The notes under the pieces are model-generated. The model was not told where the DNA came from, did not search any database, and worked only from the letters and a program-made list of their open reading frames with translations. A stretch of 64,000 bases of DNA from a virus. Made by a program: the position numbers and the translations under genes. Positions within the stretch are counted from its first letter, which is position 1. The number at the start of each line of letters is the position of its first letter. The DNA lies in IMG/VR virus record IMGVR_UViG_3300044568_004391, positions 1 through 64,000 of that record. The stretch is one strand, 5' to 3'. This document shows positions 19,013 through 27,563 of the stretch, one piece after another.

Positions 19013-19559
19013 TCTCAAGGAAAGTCAGAAGACAGACCTGATCAAATTTTGTAATCTGAATCAACTTGATATAGAAGAATTTATAACCTTCTGTTTTAAG
19101 AAGGGATATTATATTGAAAAATACGGAAGTTTAAATGAAAATGAAAATGAGGCATACTTAAACAAGAGAATTGAAGATTTGATGGTGGAACTTCAAAAAG
19201 AAAAATCAAAACCACCAAGGATTGAATACATCGAAGTTGAAAAAGTGGTAGAGAAAGAGGTTAAAGTTATTGACGACGATGAATTAAGTGAACTCAATAC
19301 CAAATTAAAAGATTTGGAGAAAGAAAATGAAGATTTGAAAAATAAACTTCAAAGTCATCAAGAAGATTTGGATCATAATGTGAAGTTAAACTCACAAGAA
19401 CTCAAAAATCTTCAAGATAAAGTTAACAATCTCAAAAGAGAACTCGTCATCAAAGACAGAGAACTTGAGAGATTAAATGAAAAAATAAACGACCTCGAAG
19501 ATCTTGCTCGGACAAAAGTTAAGTTCTTAAGGTCATCAAACTTAAACGAAGATTTATAA
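18984..19559 (+). CDS. Coiled-coil protein of unknown function
   Basis: 191 residues from the ATG at 18984, overlapping the gp47 gene by 29 bases. The N-terminal ~50 residues (LTVNLKESQKTDLIKFCNLN) look like a small helical domain. From about residue 85 a long heptad-rich coiled coil (LKDLEKENEDLKNKL and similar) runs to the end. No enzymatic motif. Its place in the recombination operon hints at a structural partner, but that is a guess. Confidence 0.8.
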   Translation: MGEKNLLTVNLKESQKTDLIKFCNLNQLDIEEFITFCFKKGYYIEKYGSLNENENEAYLNKRIEDLMVELQKEKSKPPRIEYIEVEKVVEKEVKVIDDDELSELNTKLKDLEKENEDLKNKLQSHQEDLDHNVKLNSQELKNLQDKVNNLKRELVIKDRELERLNEKINDLEDLARTKVKFLRSSNLNEDL

Positions 19560-19891
19560 TGGAAATTTTAGTGTTGTTTTTTGTTGCGGCTTACGGGATG
19601 TCAAATATCTTGGTTTTTGGATCAATCTTTGATGGGATGAGGAGATTCATTTCAGATATGGGAGCACTACCTTATGTGGGTTTTTTATTTCAGTTTATTT
19701 CGGATTTGTTGGGGTGTATGATGTGTACTTCCACTTGGGTTGGATTCTTCTTTGGTTTATTTGTTATGTCACCATTTTTAATTTTGGTGGGTGTGGATCC
19801 AACATATTCATGGTTCTTTGATGGTATGTTAGCATCAGGTGCAGTATGGGCGATTAATTCAATCGTAGAATGGTTTGAGGAAAATAGATAA
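19559..19891 (+). CDS. Small membrane protein, DUF1360-like
   Basis: 110 residues with three hydrophobic segments (about 1-20, 38-75 and 85-102). The stretch LLGCMMCTSTWVGFFFG resembles the conserved CxxC-x-x-x-W-V/L-G of DUF1360-type membrane proteins. The start shares one base with the stop of the coiled-coil gene (TAATG). Role unknown; no lysis motif is visible. Confidence 0.75.
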   Translation: MEILVLFFVAAYGMSNILVFGSIFDGMRRFISDMGALPYVGFLFQFISDLLGCMMCTSTWVGFFFGLFVMSPFLILVGVDPTYSWFFDGMLASGAVWAINSIVEWFEENR

Positions 19892-19911
19892 AACTTTTTA
19901 AATTAAAAAAA

Positions 19912-20130
19912 ATGCCAAAATCAAGAAAAAGGGGTGGTGAAAAAGCACACCGAGCAAGAGTTCAGACAAGAAACTCAAAATTACAAAACGCTCAAAATAA
20001 ATTCAATCAACTTCTCCGAGAGAATATGATGAAACAAATGGAGGAGATGAAACAAGAAAAACTTGAGGAACCACAAACCGAAACTTTTAGTTTGGGTGAA
20101 TTGAAACAAACAGAGCAGGATATTTATTGA
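19912..20130 (+). CDS. Small basic protein, unknown function
   Basis: 72 residues. The N-terminus is strongly basic (MPKSRKRGGEKAHRARVQTR), the middle is helical with Met/Glu/Lys, and the tail is acidic. The basic head suggests nucleic-acid contact, but no known fold is recognised. It lies 20 bases after the membrane protein gene behind an A-rich leader. Confidence 0.68.
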   Translation: MPKSRKRGGEKAHRARVQTRNSKLQNAQNKFNQLLRENMMKQMEEMKQEKLEEPQTETFSLGELKQTEQDIY

Positions 20131-20142
20131 AAAATAAATTGA

Positions 20143-20376
20143 ATGTTTGAAAATAGATTATATTATATTTTAGATGTTTCTGAAGATAGTAAAATAGATT
20201 TTGATGAAATTTTACAGAAGGATTTAGACTCTTTGAGAAAAAGTCCTGATGGGAGTAGGTGTCTGATTAAAATAGAAGGTTCACCAAAGGGTTTTTTGAG
20301 TACAATCAACTCTTTGAGTGGACCTTTTACGCATTCTCAAATCAGAAATAAACTTAAAAATAAAAATTGGGATTAA
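20143..20376 (+). CDS. Hypothetical protein
   Basis: 77 residues, with LYYILDVSEDSKIDFDEI near the start and GPFTHSQIRNKLKNKNWD at the end. No membrane segment or catalytic motif. It follows the basic protein by 12 bases and precedes the LamG fibre gene by 3 bases, so it is part of the same transcript. Function not recognised. Confidence 0.7.
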   Translation: MFENRLYYILDVSEDSKIDFDEILQKDLDSLRKSPDGSRCLIKIEGSPKGFLSTINSLSGPFTHSQIRNKLKNKNWD

Positions 20377-20379
20377 CTC

Positions 20380-21426
20380 ATGCCTATTCCAAACGTAGTT
20401 CAATTTACGGGTAATACACCACCAGTATCCTCGTTCAAATACAACAATTTTTATTTGGGTGTTCAGAATCAAGATTATGGACCAACGAGTACTACTAATT
20501 TTTGGAATGGTATATCAGTTCCAAATGGAGGATATGTTATTTATTTGAACAAAGCAACTCAAGGACCTTCAATTTATGTTCCCGAAAACGAAGAGGATGC
20601 TTTCAATCTTATGAAGATGATTTATCCCGTACCTTTAAATCCACCTACTTCTTTTTATGATTATCTAATCCAAATATTTGGGGATAATACTCGGACTGAT
20701 GGTGTTATAATTAATAGAAACTATGAAAATATCATTACAGATAATTTATACATATCTATTGATCCAAGTTTTTATATGTGTACCGTTTATAGTGGAGGAA
20801 CACCACCAACTATTAAAAATATGGTTGTACCTAATTTAACAGAGACAAATAATAATCTAAACAATATGGCGGCCAAAAGTAGTGATTTTGGTGGTATTTT
20901 AAGTTTCGATGGTGCGGATGATAAAATATCTATTTTTGATTTTGGTTTTAATACACATCTCAGATTCAGTGGTGATGTAACTTATGAATTTTTTGTTAGG
21001 ATCAAAGAACTCACAGGTGGGACAATTCCGATGTATTACAAATCACCTGTTCACGAAGGATCGCTCAGTGCTAATTCGGCAAACAAATTGGTTTATTCCT
21101 ATGGTGACGGTACAACTGCTCAAACATTTACTTCAACAACAGCATTAACAAATAATAATTGGTATCATATAGTGTTGGTAAGGGATTTAACAGGTACTCC
21201 AAAAAAATTATATTGGTATATTAACGGATCGGAGGATAAAAATGAACCCGCAACTTATAGTAGTGCAGCGACGAGCTCTGAAAGTACAACAATATTCCAA
21301 AACGGTTTTAGTGGTCAAGAATTTGCTTTTGCCGATTTAGGTGTTTTAAGAATTTATAATTCAGCACTAACTGCTGCACAAGTATCACAAAATTTTAACG
21401 CACAAAAAGGTAGATTCGGATTTTAA
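20380..21426 (+). CDS. LamG/concanavalin-like fibre protein
   Basis: 348 residues. An N-terminal ~70-residue module (FYLGVQNQDYG, FWNGI, GGYVIYL) is shared with the LamG protein at 31085 and may attach it to the particle. Residues ~165-345 form one LamG-like jelly roll: GGILSFDGADDKISI, YEFFVRIK, WYHIVLVRD, LYWYINGSE, and a closing LGVLRIYNSALTAAQV. LamG domains bind glycans. It lies between the gp47 and gp46 genes, away from other virion genes. Confidence 0.8.
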   Translation: MPIPNVVQFTGNTPPVSSFKYNNFYLGVQNQDYGPTSTTNFWNGISVPNGGYVIYLNKATQGPSIYVPENEEDAFNLMKMIYPVPLNPPTSFYDYLIQIFGDNTRTDGVIINRNYENIITDNLYISIDPSFYMCTVYSGGTPPTIKNMVVPNLTETNNNLNNMAAKSSDFGGILSFDGADDKISIFDFGFNTHLRFSGDVTYEFFVRIKELTGGTIPMYYKSPVHEGSLSANSANKLVYSYGDGTTAQTFTSTTALTNNNWYHIVLVRDLTGTPKKLYWYINGSEDKNEPATYSSAATSSESTTIFQNGFSGQEFAFADLGVLRIYNSALTAAQVSQNFNAQKGRFGF

Positions 21427-21444
21427 AATTGATTATAATTGGTC

Positions 21445-23841
21445 ATGTATGACTTATTTAATCAACCGAGACAACCCAACTTTACAATGATAGAACAATT
21501 ACAAGGAAAAAACTTGGAGAACCCAACCGTGCAAGTCGTTTGGGAAGATGATTCAGATAGTTTTTCTCAAGAGAGGATCAAGAGAATCAAATCGTATTTC
21601 CAACAGAAGTACAACACCAAAAATGTTAATGTTATTACCAAGATCAAAACCGCTGAAAATATAATTCAGGATGTTGATTTTTCCTTTAATATCACAGATG
21701 AAAACTTCCAAAGGAAGTTAATTACCGAATATCTTAATGAAGAAGACCAAGAATTTATTGATAAGATCACTAATTTTGATAAGTCGGTCAACAATGAAAT
21801 CTCCACTCAAGACAGGGAATATATCCCGTTTAAGAAGTGGTTCTTAAAAAAGATCTCATTCTCAAACTTTCTGTCTTATGGTGAGAACCAAGTATTGGAG
21901 TATTCAGATCTAAATGGTATCACGGTTGTTGAATCCAACCCACCCAACTTCGGAGGTAAAACTATTTTGAGTGTTGACCTTTTGTTGTTTTTGTTCTTCA
22001 ATACTACAACCAAGACTTCCAAGGCTGAGGATATCTTCAATAGATTCTCAAGTTCAGATAAAGTTTCTGTTACTGGCGAAATTGTTATTGATGGAGAGGA
22101 ATATGTGATTTCACGAACGATACAGAGGAGCAAGAAGAGGATGGGGGGTTATAATGTGAAGTCCGATCTTGAATTTTATAAAAGGTTCAAGGACGGATCT
22201 ATGATCAATATGACGGGTGAACAGAGAAGGGAAACGGAGGAGTTTATCAAGAAATCTATTGGTGGTGTTGATGACTTTTTGATGACCATTGTAACTACGG
22301 GATCTAACTTGGAGGGACTTATTGACTCTAAACCAACGGCACGAGGTGAGATCCTAACAAGATTTTTGGGGTTGGATATTCTTAAAGAGAAGGAAGAAAT
22401 AGCTAAGGGTATGTATTCCACTTTTAGTAAACAAATGCTTTCTAACATTTATAATATACAAAAACTCAAAGGGGAAATTGACAACTACAATGAACTTATT
22501 GACTCCAATAAAAAGGCGGTTGGTGACCTTGAAGTTAAGATCAAAGAATGTGAAGAAAGTTTGAAGAAGGGAAAAGATTTCAGGGACGACTTGGTTCAAA
22601 AGAGGAATACCCAAATCAACGAAGATCTTCAGAAGATGTCACAAAGTGAGATTGAACTTGAAATCACAAATTGTGATGTCAAGATTCAAAAACTTAAAAC
22701 TCAGATGGATGAGGTCTATGTTGTTGAACCGAATAAGTTTTATGATGAAAAATCTCACGACGATCTTGTCTCAGAACTCAATCAGTTGATTGCCTCAAAA
22801 CTATTTTTGGAAATTGAGATTGAGAATATGGAAAAAAGGATGACATCTTATTCCGACGGATTTGAATGTGAACATTGTGGATTAAAACTTATTGGATCTG
22901 ATATTTCCAAAACTTTGGAAGGAACCATCTCTGAAAAGAAGGAAGAGTTGGGTAGGATGAATTCAAAGATTGAAACTTGGCAACAAGAAGATTCGGGATG
23001 GAAAAAACTAAAGGAAGATTTTTCTGTTTATGAAAAGAACAAACTGATCAAAGCTCGTTATGAGATTGATATTGAAGGTGAAAACTTGAACAAGAATAAG
23101 TTTGAACAACTTCTTAAGGATTTTATAAAACAACAAAACGCCATCGAGGAAAACAAAAAGATTGATGCTTTGATGATCAAAGCGGATATGAGGATTGAAC
23201 AACTTGATTCTGAAAAGTTGGGTTATAACACAAGGAAAACCACTTTGTTAAACGAGAATGACAAATATGGTGAATCCATCAAGAAAAACCAAGATCTGAT
23301 TGTTAGAATTGAAGATGAGTTTGAAAAAGAAAAGGTATATAAGAAATATCTTGAGTTGTTTGGAAAGAATGGAATTTCCAAAATCATTATGAAGAAGATG
23401 ATTCCGGTTATTAATTCCGAACTTACTAGACTTCTTATGGATTCCGCTCACTTTAGGTTGGAGGTAATTGTAAACGACAAAAACGAGGTTGAGTTTTTGA
23501 TGGTGGACAACGAAACGCAAGTCAAAAAACTTATGGCTTCGGGTTCAGGTTATGAAAAAACAATTGCAAGTCTGGCTTTAAGATCAGTCTTGAGTAGGAT
23601 TTGTTCTTTACCGAAACCTGACGTGGTTGTCTTTGATGAGGTTTTTGGAAAGATCTCCAACGAAAACTTGGATATGGTTTTGGAATTCTTCACCAAGATC
23701 AAGAAATATTTTCCCAAGATTTTTATCATCTCTCACAACGAACTTATTAACCAGTGGGCGGACAATATCGTCAAGGTGGAAAAGAATGAAAATGTCTCAA
23801 GGGTAGTCAGTTCCAAGAATGTCTTATCCCGAATGGTCTAA
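21445..23841 (+). CDS. Recombination ATPase, gp46/SbcC/Rad50-like
   Basis: 798 residues from the ATG at 21445; an in-frame TTG lies 6 bases upstream. The ATPase N-half begins near residue 131 (FLKKISFSNFLSYGENQV) with a P-loop NPPNFGGKT (165-173), the G-x-G-K core shortened to FGGKT. A long coiled coil holds a zinc hook, C475-x-x-C478 (CEHCGL). The C-terminal lobe has the ABC signature MASGSGYEKT and Walker B VVVFDEVFGK near residue 730. It should form a complex with the gp47-like nuclease. A ~130-residue N-terminal extension precedes the usual start of the family. Confidence 0.92.
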   Translation: MYDLFNQPRQPNFTMIEQLQGKNLENPTVQVVWEDDSDSFSQERIKRIKSYFQQKYNTKNVNVITKIKTAENIIQDVDFSFNITDENFQRKLITEYLNEEDQEFIDKITNFDKSVNNEISTQDREYIPFKKWFLKKISFSNFLSYGENQVLEYSDLNGITVVESNPPNFGGKTILSVDLLLFLFFNTTTKTSKAEDIFNRFSSSDKVSVTGEIVIDGEEYVISRTIQRSKKRMGGYNVKSDLEFYKRFKDGSMINMTGEQRRETEEFIKKSIGGVDDFLMTIVTTGSNLEGLIDSKPTARGEILTRFLGLDILKEKEEIAKGMYSTFSKQMLSNIYNIQKLKGEIDNYNELIDSNKKAVGDLEVKIKECEESLKKGKDFRDDLVQKRNTQINEDLQKMSQSEIELEITNCDVKIQKLKTQMDEVYVVEPNKFYDEKSHDDLVSELNQLIASKLFLEIEIENMEKRMTSYSDGFECEHCGLKLIGSDISKTLEGTISEKKEELGRMNSKIETWQQEDSGWKKLKEDFSVYEKNKLIKARYEIDIEGENLNKNKFEQLLKDFIKQQNAIEENKKIDALMIKADMRIEQLDSEKLGYNTRKTTLLNENDKYGESIKKNQDLIVRIEDEFEKEKVYKKYLELFGKNGISKIIMKKMIPVINSELTRLLMDSAHFRLEVIVNDKNEVEFLMVDNETQVKKLMASGSGYEKTIASLALRSVLSRICSLPKPDVVVFDEVFGKISNENLDMVLEFFTKIKKYFPKIFIISHNELINQWADNIVKVEKNENVSRVVSSKNVLSRMV

Positions 23842-23842
23842 A

Positions 23843-23874
23843 TTTGGTTTTTGGGGATTTATTCCTTATCTTTG
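23843..23874 (+). promoter_or_regulatory. Bacteroidota-type promoter of the sigma-factor operon
   Basis: TTTG at 23843-23846, then 20 bases, then TATCTTTG at 23867-23874. It lies in the gap after gp46 and drives the membrane-anchored protein gene at 23893 and the sigma gene behind it. The spacing matches the other host-type promoters in the window. Confidence 0.7.
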
Positions 23875-23892
23875 TAAAATGAATCAAACTTT

Positions 23893-24588
23893 ATGGAATT
23901 TCAGATTTTTGCTCTCGTACTATTATTTATTCCAATAGATTTTTTTTTCATTTATAAAATTTTTCACAAAACCAATATATCTATTAATAAGCCTAAGAGT
24001 ATGAATATTCCGACTCAATCATATATGGTAATCATTTTTGGTGATTTTCACCGAAAAGAACAAAAGATGTCCAATATAATTTATGCTCTTTCCCCGATGG
24101 CTGACTCCAAGAATATTAGATTTGTATATTCTGAATCACATCTTATAGTACACTTCACATCGAGTATGGAGTTTCCTGAACTTCAACGATTGGTTGACCT
24201 TGCCATCCACTCCGAGTGTGACCTTTACCTTTTCTTTAATTACAACGAAAAGTTCGCAGTGAAGATGCAACCCGAAATTTTTACCCACCTCTTCGATTGG
24301 AATAAAGATAGTGAGTCGGTAAATTTAGATCTTAGAGACAACAGCCTTTCAAAGATGGGTTTTGGTCCCAATAACGAGGACATCAAGATTATGATGATGG
24401 GTATTGATTTTGACCCTTTTGCTGGTCTACAAGAAACTTTGTTTAAAAAGCCCAAACCAAAGAAAGTTGAACTACCTTTGGACATGGACTCTATCCTTGA
24501 GAAGATCAGTAAGAGGGGTATTGATTCCCTAACCAAACGAGAAAAAGAATTCTTAAAAAACATTTCCAACAATAATGAAGAAAGTTGA
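23893..24588 (+). CDS. Membrane-anchored protein with DUF6576-like tail
   Basis: 231 residues. A single N-terminal hydrophobic segment (IFALVLLFIPIDFFFIYKIF) is followed by a soluble body with no recognised domain. The tail GIDSLTKREKEFLKNIS resembles the short C-terminal motif of Bacteroidota rhomboid-type proteins (DUF6576). Translation overlaps the sigma factor start by 14 bases, so the two are expressed together. A regulator or anchor of the sigma factor is possible but unproven. Confidence 0.7.
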   Translation: MEFQIFALVLLFIPIDFFFIYKIFHKTNISINKPKSMNIPTQSYMVIIFGDFHRKEQKMSNIIYALSPMADSKNIRFVYSESHLIVHFTSSMEFPELQRLVDLAIHSECDLYLFFNYNEKFAVKMQPEIFTHLFDWNKDSESVNLDLRDNSLSKMGFGPNNEDIKIMMMGIDFDPFAGLQETLFKKPKPKKVELPLDMDSILEKISKRGIDSLTKREKEFLKNISNNNEES

Positions 24589-25384
24589 AACCAAAAACAC
24601 AGGGATTTCTATTAACCAAGAAGAAATCCAAACTTACTTGAAGGATCTTCGCAAGATTGATGTGATGACTCCTCAACGAGAAAAAGAACTTGCGGCTAAA
24701 ATCCTTGAAGGGAACTGTACCCAAAGGGAGATCAAAGAAATTGAACAAGAACTTATCGAGGGTAACCTTCGTTTTGTGATTACAGTTGCCAAACAATATC
24801 AAAATCAGGGTCTTGATATGGCTGACTTGATTGCTGAAGGTAATATCGGACTTATCAAAGCCATCAAAAACTTCGATTGGAGTAAGAACCTCAGGTTTAT
24901 CTCTTATGCTGTTTGGTGGATCCGTCAATCGATTCTTCAATCCTTGAATGAAAATGCCCGCACCATCCGACTACCTGTAAATGTGGTACAAGATCTTCAT
25001 CGAGCAAAGAAAGAGGCGGAGAACGGGATCAAAGAGTTGGAGGACAAATTCAATAGTCTTCCTTCCACTATATCACTCAATGACCATATCAATGATGAAG
25101 GTGATGGACTGATTGATCTTATTGAGAACCACGACTCCCTACGTCCTGACGAGTTTTTTGATGAGAAGGGAACCCTCAGGTCAAAGATGATCAATATGAT
25201 GCAAATCCTTGATGAACGGGAAAAACAAATAGTCGAGGACTATTTTGGTCTTTATGGAACACCTCGTACCTTGGAGGATATCGGAAACGATTTTTCTCTG
25301 ACCAAGGAACGTGTAAGACAGATTAAAGAGAAGGCTTTGAGAAAACTTCGTAATGAATCGTCTGTTCTTTTCGATTATTTGTAA
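24575..25384 (+). CDS. Sigma-70 family factor, primary-type, Bacteroidota-like
   Basis: 269 residues. No region 1.1; region 1.2 near 17-50 (YLKDLRKIDVMT); region 2 at ~60-130 with NLRFVITVAKQYQNQGL, DLIAEGNIGLIKA and SYAVWWIRQSILQSL; region 4 near 204-262 with an HTH (RTLEDIGNDFSLTKERVRQI). The length and wording match the short primary sigma factors of Bacteroidota, with a compressed, acidic region 3. It would direct RNA polymerase to a subset of promoters; TATTTAT is the candidate but this is untested. Driven by the host-type promoter at 23843. Confidence 0.92.
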   Translation: MKKVETKNTGISINQEEIQTYLKDLRKIDVMTPQREKELAAKILEGNCTQREIKEIEQELIEGNLRFVITVAKQYQNQGLDMADLIAEGNIGLIKAIKNFDWSKNLRFISYAVWWIRQSILQSLNENARTIRLPVNVVQDLHRAKKEAENGIKELEDKFNSLPSTISLNDHINDEGDGLIDLIENHDSLRPDEFFDEKGTLRSKMINMMQILDEREKQIVEDYFGLYGTPRTLEDIGNDFSLTKERVRQIKEKALRKLRNESSVLFDYL

Positions 25385-25391
25385 TATCATC

Positions 25392-25399
25392 TATTTATA
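25392..25399 (+). promoter_or_regulatory. TATTTATA phage promoter motif
   Basis: TATTTATA, 14 bases before the ATG at 25414, at the head of the lysis-region operon and just after the sigma gene. Confidence 0.5.
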
Positions 25400-25413
25400 T
25401 ATAAATTAAAGTC

Positions 25414-25698
25414 ATGAGTAAATTTAAAAACTACGTCGATTATGTGATTCTTTTTTTCGTGTTCATCACATTTGTTAGAACATGCGGAATCTCCAATAAG
25501 GTTGAAAAAAATACCGATGAAATTGAATCTATCAAAACAACTCTCACTGAGGTGAAGGATCAAAATGTAACACAAGAAGAACTTACAAATACATTAGAAA
25601 CAACAACATTTTGGCAGACCTTGAGAGTTGAGGAGATTTCAGATAAAGAAAAGATCTCCATAAACGCTCTCCAAGCAAAAGACAAAACAAATAAATAA
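25414..25698 (+). CDS. Single-span membrane protein with coiled coil
   Basis: 94 residues. One N-terminal hydrophobic segment (YVILFFVFITFVRTCG) ends in a Cys, followed by a Lys/Glu-rich helical tail. Size and layout would suit a small lysis accessory or an inner-membrane spanin subunit, and it starts the operon that contains the amidase. The stop shares one base with the next ATG (TAATG). No specific family recognised. Confidence 0.7.
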   Translation: MSKFKNYVDYVILFFVFITFVRTCGISNKVEKNTDEIESIKTTLTEVKDQNVTQEELTNTLETTTFWQTLRVEEISDKEKISINALQAKDKTNK

Positions 25699-26444
25699 TG
25701 AGATCTTGGATCAGGAAAAATTTAAAAACCATCATCACAACGACATTCATCATCCCAATTTTACTGGTTGCATTTGTTTCAATATCCCATGTGACCACAT
25801 TCTATGAGTTATCCAACCCAATCACTTGGGCGATATATCTTTCATTGGCAATTGAGGTTGCAGCGTTGAGCGCTCTTGCCGCGGTCTCAGTGAAATTAGG
25901 AAACTTTGTTTATGTCCCCTTTGGAATTGTTACCCTCATTCAATTTGTGGGTAACATTTTCTTTTCATATAGTTACATAAATGAGACCTCACAGTATTTC
26001 TTGGATTGGATTGGTTTGGTTGGTCCAATTATCGAACCGATGGGTATTGAATCTGATGACATAGTAGGTCACAAAAGATTTTTATCGATTATTTCAGGAG
26101 GATTACTTCCTTTGATTTCTTTGACATTTATTCATATGTTGGTTAAGTATACCAATGAAAACAAACCTGATGCTATTAAGGAACCTATCCCCGTCAAAGA
26201 GATAGATATTGACGAACTATCCAAGTTGGCAGGAAAACAAGAAGTTTCGGATAATGATTTGGCTTACAAACCAACATCTGAAGATCTCGAAAAACTCGAG
26301 AAAATGTTAACCAAAGTTCAACCTGTTGAACCCGTGGTAGAACAACCCAATATCGAAGTAACAATCGAAGCTGTTCAACCCGTTCAACCTGAACAACCAC
26401 AAACCGATAATATAGAAGGGAAAAGATTAGTTTACTCAAAGTAA
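25698..26444 (+). CDS. Polytopic membrane protein, candidate holin-region gene
   Basis: 248 residues. About four hydrophobic segments lie between residues 10 and 155 (ITTTFIIPILLVAFVSI, ITWAIYLSLAIEVAALSAL, YVPFGIVTLIQFVGNIFF, LSIISGGLLPLISLTF). A long cytoplasmic, Glu/Pro/Gln-rich tail follows, with VQPVEPVVEQP-type repeats. The overlap with the amidase gene points to lysis, but it is larger than usual holins and could be a different membrane protein. Confidence 0.72.
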   Translation: MRSWIRKNLKTIITTTFIIPILLVAFVSISHVTTFYELSNPITWAIYLSLAIEVAALSALAAVSVKLGNFVYVPFGIVTLIQFVGNIFFSYSYINETSQYFLDWIGLVGPIIEPMGIESDDIVGHKRFLSIISGGLLPLISLTFIHMLVKYTNENKPDAIKEPIPVKEIDIDELSKLAGKQEVSDNDLAYKPTSEDLEKLEKMLTKVQPVEPVVEQPNIEVTIEAVQPVQPEQPQTDNIEGKRLVYSK

Positions 26445-27040
26445 TGAAAATCAATAAGAAAAATATTCTAATTAGAAACTTTCGTGAGTCAGAAAAAACT
26501 CAAGTTATATTAACTCACACTTCAAGAAATTTCAAAGACTATCTTGAGTCCTTGAAAAATAGATACAACGGAAATTATCTAAAACTCCCACATTACATCA
26601 TCGAAAAGGGAGGTCAGGTTCATCAGATAGTTGAAGATAAAAAGGTTTCGGCTTTTTTTAGAAACAACAAAATAAATTCAAAAGTAATCGTAATCAGTTT
26701 GGAAAATTACGGATGGGTCAGGAAAAATCCATTATCCAATCAATATTCTAACTGGATCGGAGATTCTGTTTCACAAGTCCAAGAAAAGAAATGGAGAAAC
26801 CACAATTTTTGGGATAAGTATAGTGAAAAACAAATTCAATCTTTATCAGACCTTTTAAGATATTTATTTGATAAACATAAAATAGAATCGAACTTCGTAG
26901 GTCACAATGTGAAAATTGATGGTGTTGAAAATTTCAAAGGTGTTACATCACTGAGTAACTACGAGAGACGATCAACAAAATTAAATCCGTCTTTTGATTT
27001 TATAAATTTTAAAAAACAATTTGAAAATGAACCAATATGA
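26444..27040 (+). CDS. N-acetylmuramoyl-L-alanine amidase (endolysin)
   Basis: 198 residues. The pattern fits the Amidase_2/PGRP fold: H25 in VILTHTSRN, LPHYIIEKGGQVHQI (50-ish), the strand VIVISLENYGW (81-91), and H154 in FVGHN as the second zinc histidine candidate. It would cut the amide bond between muramic acid and peptide in peptidoglycan. No signal peptide, so export would depend on a holin. It shares a base with the upstream membrane gene (TAATG). The third ligand is not certain by eye. Confidence 0.8.
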   Translation: MKINKKNILIRNFRESEKTQVILTHTSRNFKDYLESLKNRYNGNYLKLPHYIIEKGGQVHQIVEDKKVSAFFRNNKINSKVIVISLENYGWVRKNPLSNQYSNWIGDSVSQVQEKKWRNHNFWDKYSEKQIQSLSDLLRYLFDKHKIESNFVGHNVKIDGVENFKGVTSLSNYERRSTKLNPSFDFINFKKQFENEPI

Positions 27041-27563
27041 TGAAATAAAGAAAATGTTGAAACTCTCTAAGGGGATGTTGATTGAGCAGGTTGAAGATGA
27101 GAGAATAAATATTGCCAAAGATATTGAAGACAGGATTGAAGATGATGTCAAGACAGAGAAATCTATGGACTTCGAACAAGAATATAGAGTTTCTGGTGGT
27201 TTGATTAGGATGTATGGTGACTCCAAACAGGAGACCGAAATTACCTCGTTGGAGAAAGAAACTTTCCAAGAAACGATGGAAGAGTTTGTCAGTGAAGTAA
27301 CTGAACTCGTTGATTTTGATACACTTATTCTTTATCCGAATACGGTCACATGGTCCGGCAAGATAATTGAATCCAATATAGAGTTTAATATGACTATCGG
27401 AGAAGAAAATGGTGTATACATAAACGGAGATATGATGAAACTAGATGATGAACTTGTCGGACTTATTGAAAAACTTAAGCAGTTTTATGTTAAATTTAAA
27501 ACGAAGTGGGGTAAAGTTCTCGGATCCAGAAAGAAGACCGGACCCGAAGAAGGAAATGAATGA
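27027..27563 (+). CDS. Hypothetical protein in lysis operon
   Basis: 178 residues from the ATG at 27027, overlapping the amidase by 14 bases; an in-frame TTG lies 6 bases upstream. The first half is charged and helical. The middle has a beta-like stretch (LVDFDTLILYPNTVTWSG). The C-terminus is basic (FKTKWGKVLGSRKKTGPE). No membrane segment. No function recognised; co-expressed with lysis genes. Confidence 0.72.
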   Translation: MNQYDEIKKMLKLSKGMLIEQVEDERINIAKDIEDRIEDDVKTEKSMDFEQEYRVSGGLIRMYGDSKQETEITSLEKETFQETMEEFVSEVTELVDFDTLILYPNTVTWSGKIIESNIEFNMTIGEENGVYINGDMMKLDDELVGLIEKLKQFYVKFKTKWGKVLGSRKKTGPEEGNE

